NCBI GenBank assembly: GCA_018224315.1
Contig: JAGTVF010000115.1
Coordinates: 1 to 6,598, forward strand
Source of the DNA: Desulfobacterales bacterium
GTDB lineage: Bacteria > Desulfobacterota > Desulfobacteria > Desulfobacterales > Desulfosalsimonadaceae
DNA: 6,598 nt
Direction of reading: 5' to 3'
A model generated the notes under the pieces. That model saw only the letters and a program-made list of their open reading frames with translations. It had not been told where the DNA came from and did not search any database. A program made the position numbers and the translations under genes. This document shows positions 5,883 through 6,598 of the stretch, piece by piece (position 1 is the stretch's first letter; every line of letters begins with the position of its first letter).

Positions 5883-6598
5883 CTACAATCTTATATCAAA
5901 TGCAACAATTTCATCAGCAAATTCCCTGCGCCAGACTTCAAGATTTTTTTGCAGCCGGACCAGCAAACCGTGGGTTTCGGCGATCTCGGCGACACATTCC
6001 GCGACTGCGGCTACCAGGTTTCCAGAATCGGCGCTTCCGGTAAACCGCACCTTGCCCTCGGAATACCTGAATTCCGCGGCAAACGGATCCAGGAATTCAT
6101 ATTTGTCCACCTTTTCCACAAACTTGCGGTTCAGCAGGGTTTCAAAATCGCCTTTGATTTTCCGGTTAGACCGCACCACGGATTCCAGGGCGTATAATAA
6201 ACCTCCCAGCATCTCCATGACCCGGGCTGAACCGATCTTTGTCTCCCGGGAATCGGAATCGGCTTTGCTGCTATCCCTGGCCCGTTCCGGAGGGGTTATT
6301 TTGGGGGCCTCGGGCTCATCGAGCATCACCCGGCTGACGTTAAAATTGCCGCCATATTCCTTGGACCGTTGAATCAGATCCTGCCGGTACTGCTTGGAAC
6401 GGTCCAGGCTGCCGGCACCGTCAGCCGAAGAGCCCCCGATGACTTCCCCCTTGTATATAAACAGCAGGCCGCCCTGTGCGTTTTTGACCTCCACGTCAAT
6501 ATAGCCGGTAAACTTCTCTGCCTCCAGTTTTCGAATCAATCCCTCAAGATCGGTAAACTCGGAGGTCAAATCCGCATACACCACCTTTGACTTCGGCA
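5883..6598 (-). CDS. PATAN/DUF4388-like protein, 5' end at window edge
   Basis: The reading frame runs open to the right edge. The first in-window start is GTG at 6584, but the frame continues upstream as AAG, TCA, AAG, CCG and then an incomplete codon ending in TG at 6597-6598, so the true start is probably an ATG one base outside the window (about 238 aa). Counting from GTG 6584, residues 10-85 resemble a PATAN/DUF4388 module: a DLEGLIRKLEAEKFTGYIDV stretch, then LLFIYKGEVIGG, the usual strand-turn-strand with a charged G-E turn. Residues 88-118 form a Pro/Asp/Ser/Lys-rich linker. Residues 119-233 are a mixed helix/strand region holding YEFLDPFAAEF (162-172), which I cannot assign. There is no signal peptide or membrane segment, so it is probably cytoplasmic. 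The next gene also carries a PATAN domain, which suggests partner proteins. Biochemical role unknown. Confidence 0.8.
   Translation of the reverse strand, partial: PKSKVVYADLTSEFTDLEGLIRKLEAEKFTGYIDVEVKNAQGGLLFIYKGEVIGGSSADGAGSLDRSKQYRQDLIQRSKEYGGNFNVSRVMLDEPEAPKITPPERARDSSKADSDSRETKIGSARVMEMLGGLLYALESVVRSNRKIKGDFETLLNRKFVEKVDKYEFLDPFAAEFRYSEGKVRFTGSADSGNLVAAVAECVAEIAETHGLLVRLQKNLEVWRREFADEIVAFDIRL

Noticed and set aside
5276..6043. 255-aa open frame on the plus strand
   Set aside because: It lies antisense to two well-supported genes and spans their intergenic gap; its translation shows no family pattern, so it is a by-product of codon bias on the other strand.
5616..6197. 193-aa open frame on the plus strand
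   Set aside because: It is antisense to the receiver domain and the upstream PATAN-like gene, with a low-complexity Ser/Arg-rich composition typical of a shadow frame.

Overview
The window holds one tightly packed block of six genes, all on the minus strand and transcribed from the right edge toward the left. I see no sign of a phage, insertion sequence, CRISPR array, tRNA or rRNA. Base composition is moderate (about half G+C) and looks even across the genes. The domain mix is typical of Deltaproteobacteria in the broad sense (Desulfobacterota or Myxococcota-like): PATAN/DUF4388 domains, a Roadblock/LC7 protein, a long GspE/PilB ATPase with a TPR-like front end, PilZ, and a class III cyclase. 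A sulfate-reducing Desulfobacterales-type bacterium is my best guess, but it is an inference from gene style and not from a marker gene.

Layout in transcription order (right to left). (1) 6598-5883: a PATAN/DUF4388-like protein, probably cut inside its start codon by the window edge. (2) 5818-4712: a response regulator with receiver, PATAN and an unassigned C-terminal domain. (3) 4637-4272: a small Roadblock/LC7-like protein. (4) 4192-1814: a 792-residue type II secretion / type IV pilus-family assembly ATPase. (5) 1787-1296: a PilZ domain protein with a complete c-di-GMP-binding signature and a TTG start. (6) 1299-223: a membrane-anchored class IIIb adenylate cyclase overlapping the PilZ gene by four bases. 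A GC-rich hairpin directly after the cyclase stop probably closes the transcript. The remaining 203 bases at the left edge show no gene.

How they may work together (inference): the set looks like a control module around one assembly or secretion ATPase. Inputs are a phosphorylatable receiver, two PATAN modules (a family tied to protein-protein contacts in gliding and pilus regulation), a Roadblock protein (a family that regulates small Ras-like GTPases such as MglA), a c-di-GMP receptor and a cAMP source. The structural parts of a pilus or secretion machine (inner-membrane platform, pilins, secretin), the GTPase and the sensor kinase are all absent from the window, so the module must act on components encoded elsewhere.

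Small-scale features worth attention are a perfect two-copy 15-bp tandem repeat between the ATPase stop and the PilZ start, which creates in-frame ATG-TCC-TGA mini-ORFs ahead of the PilZ gene, and several short inverted repeats in the gap between the response regulator and Roadblock genes.
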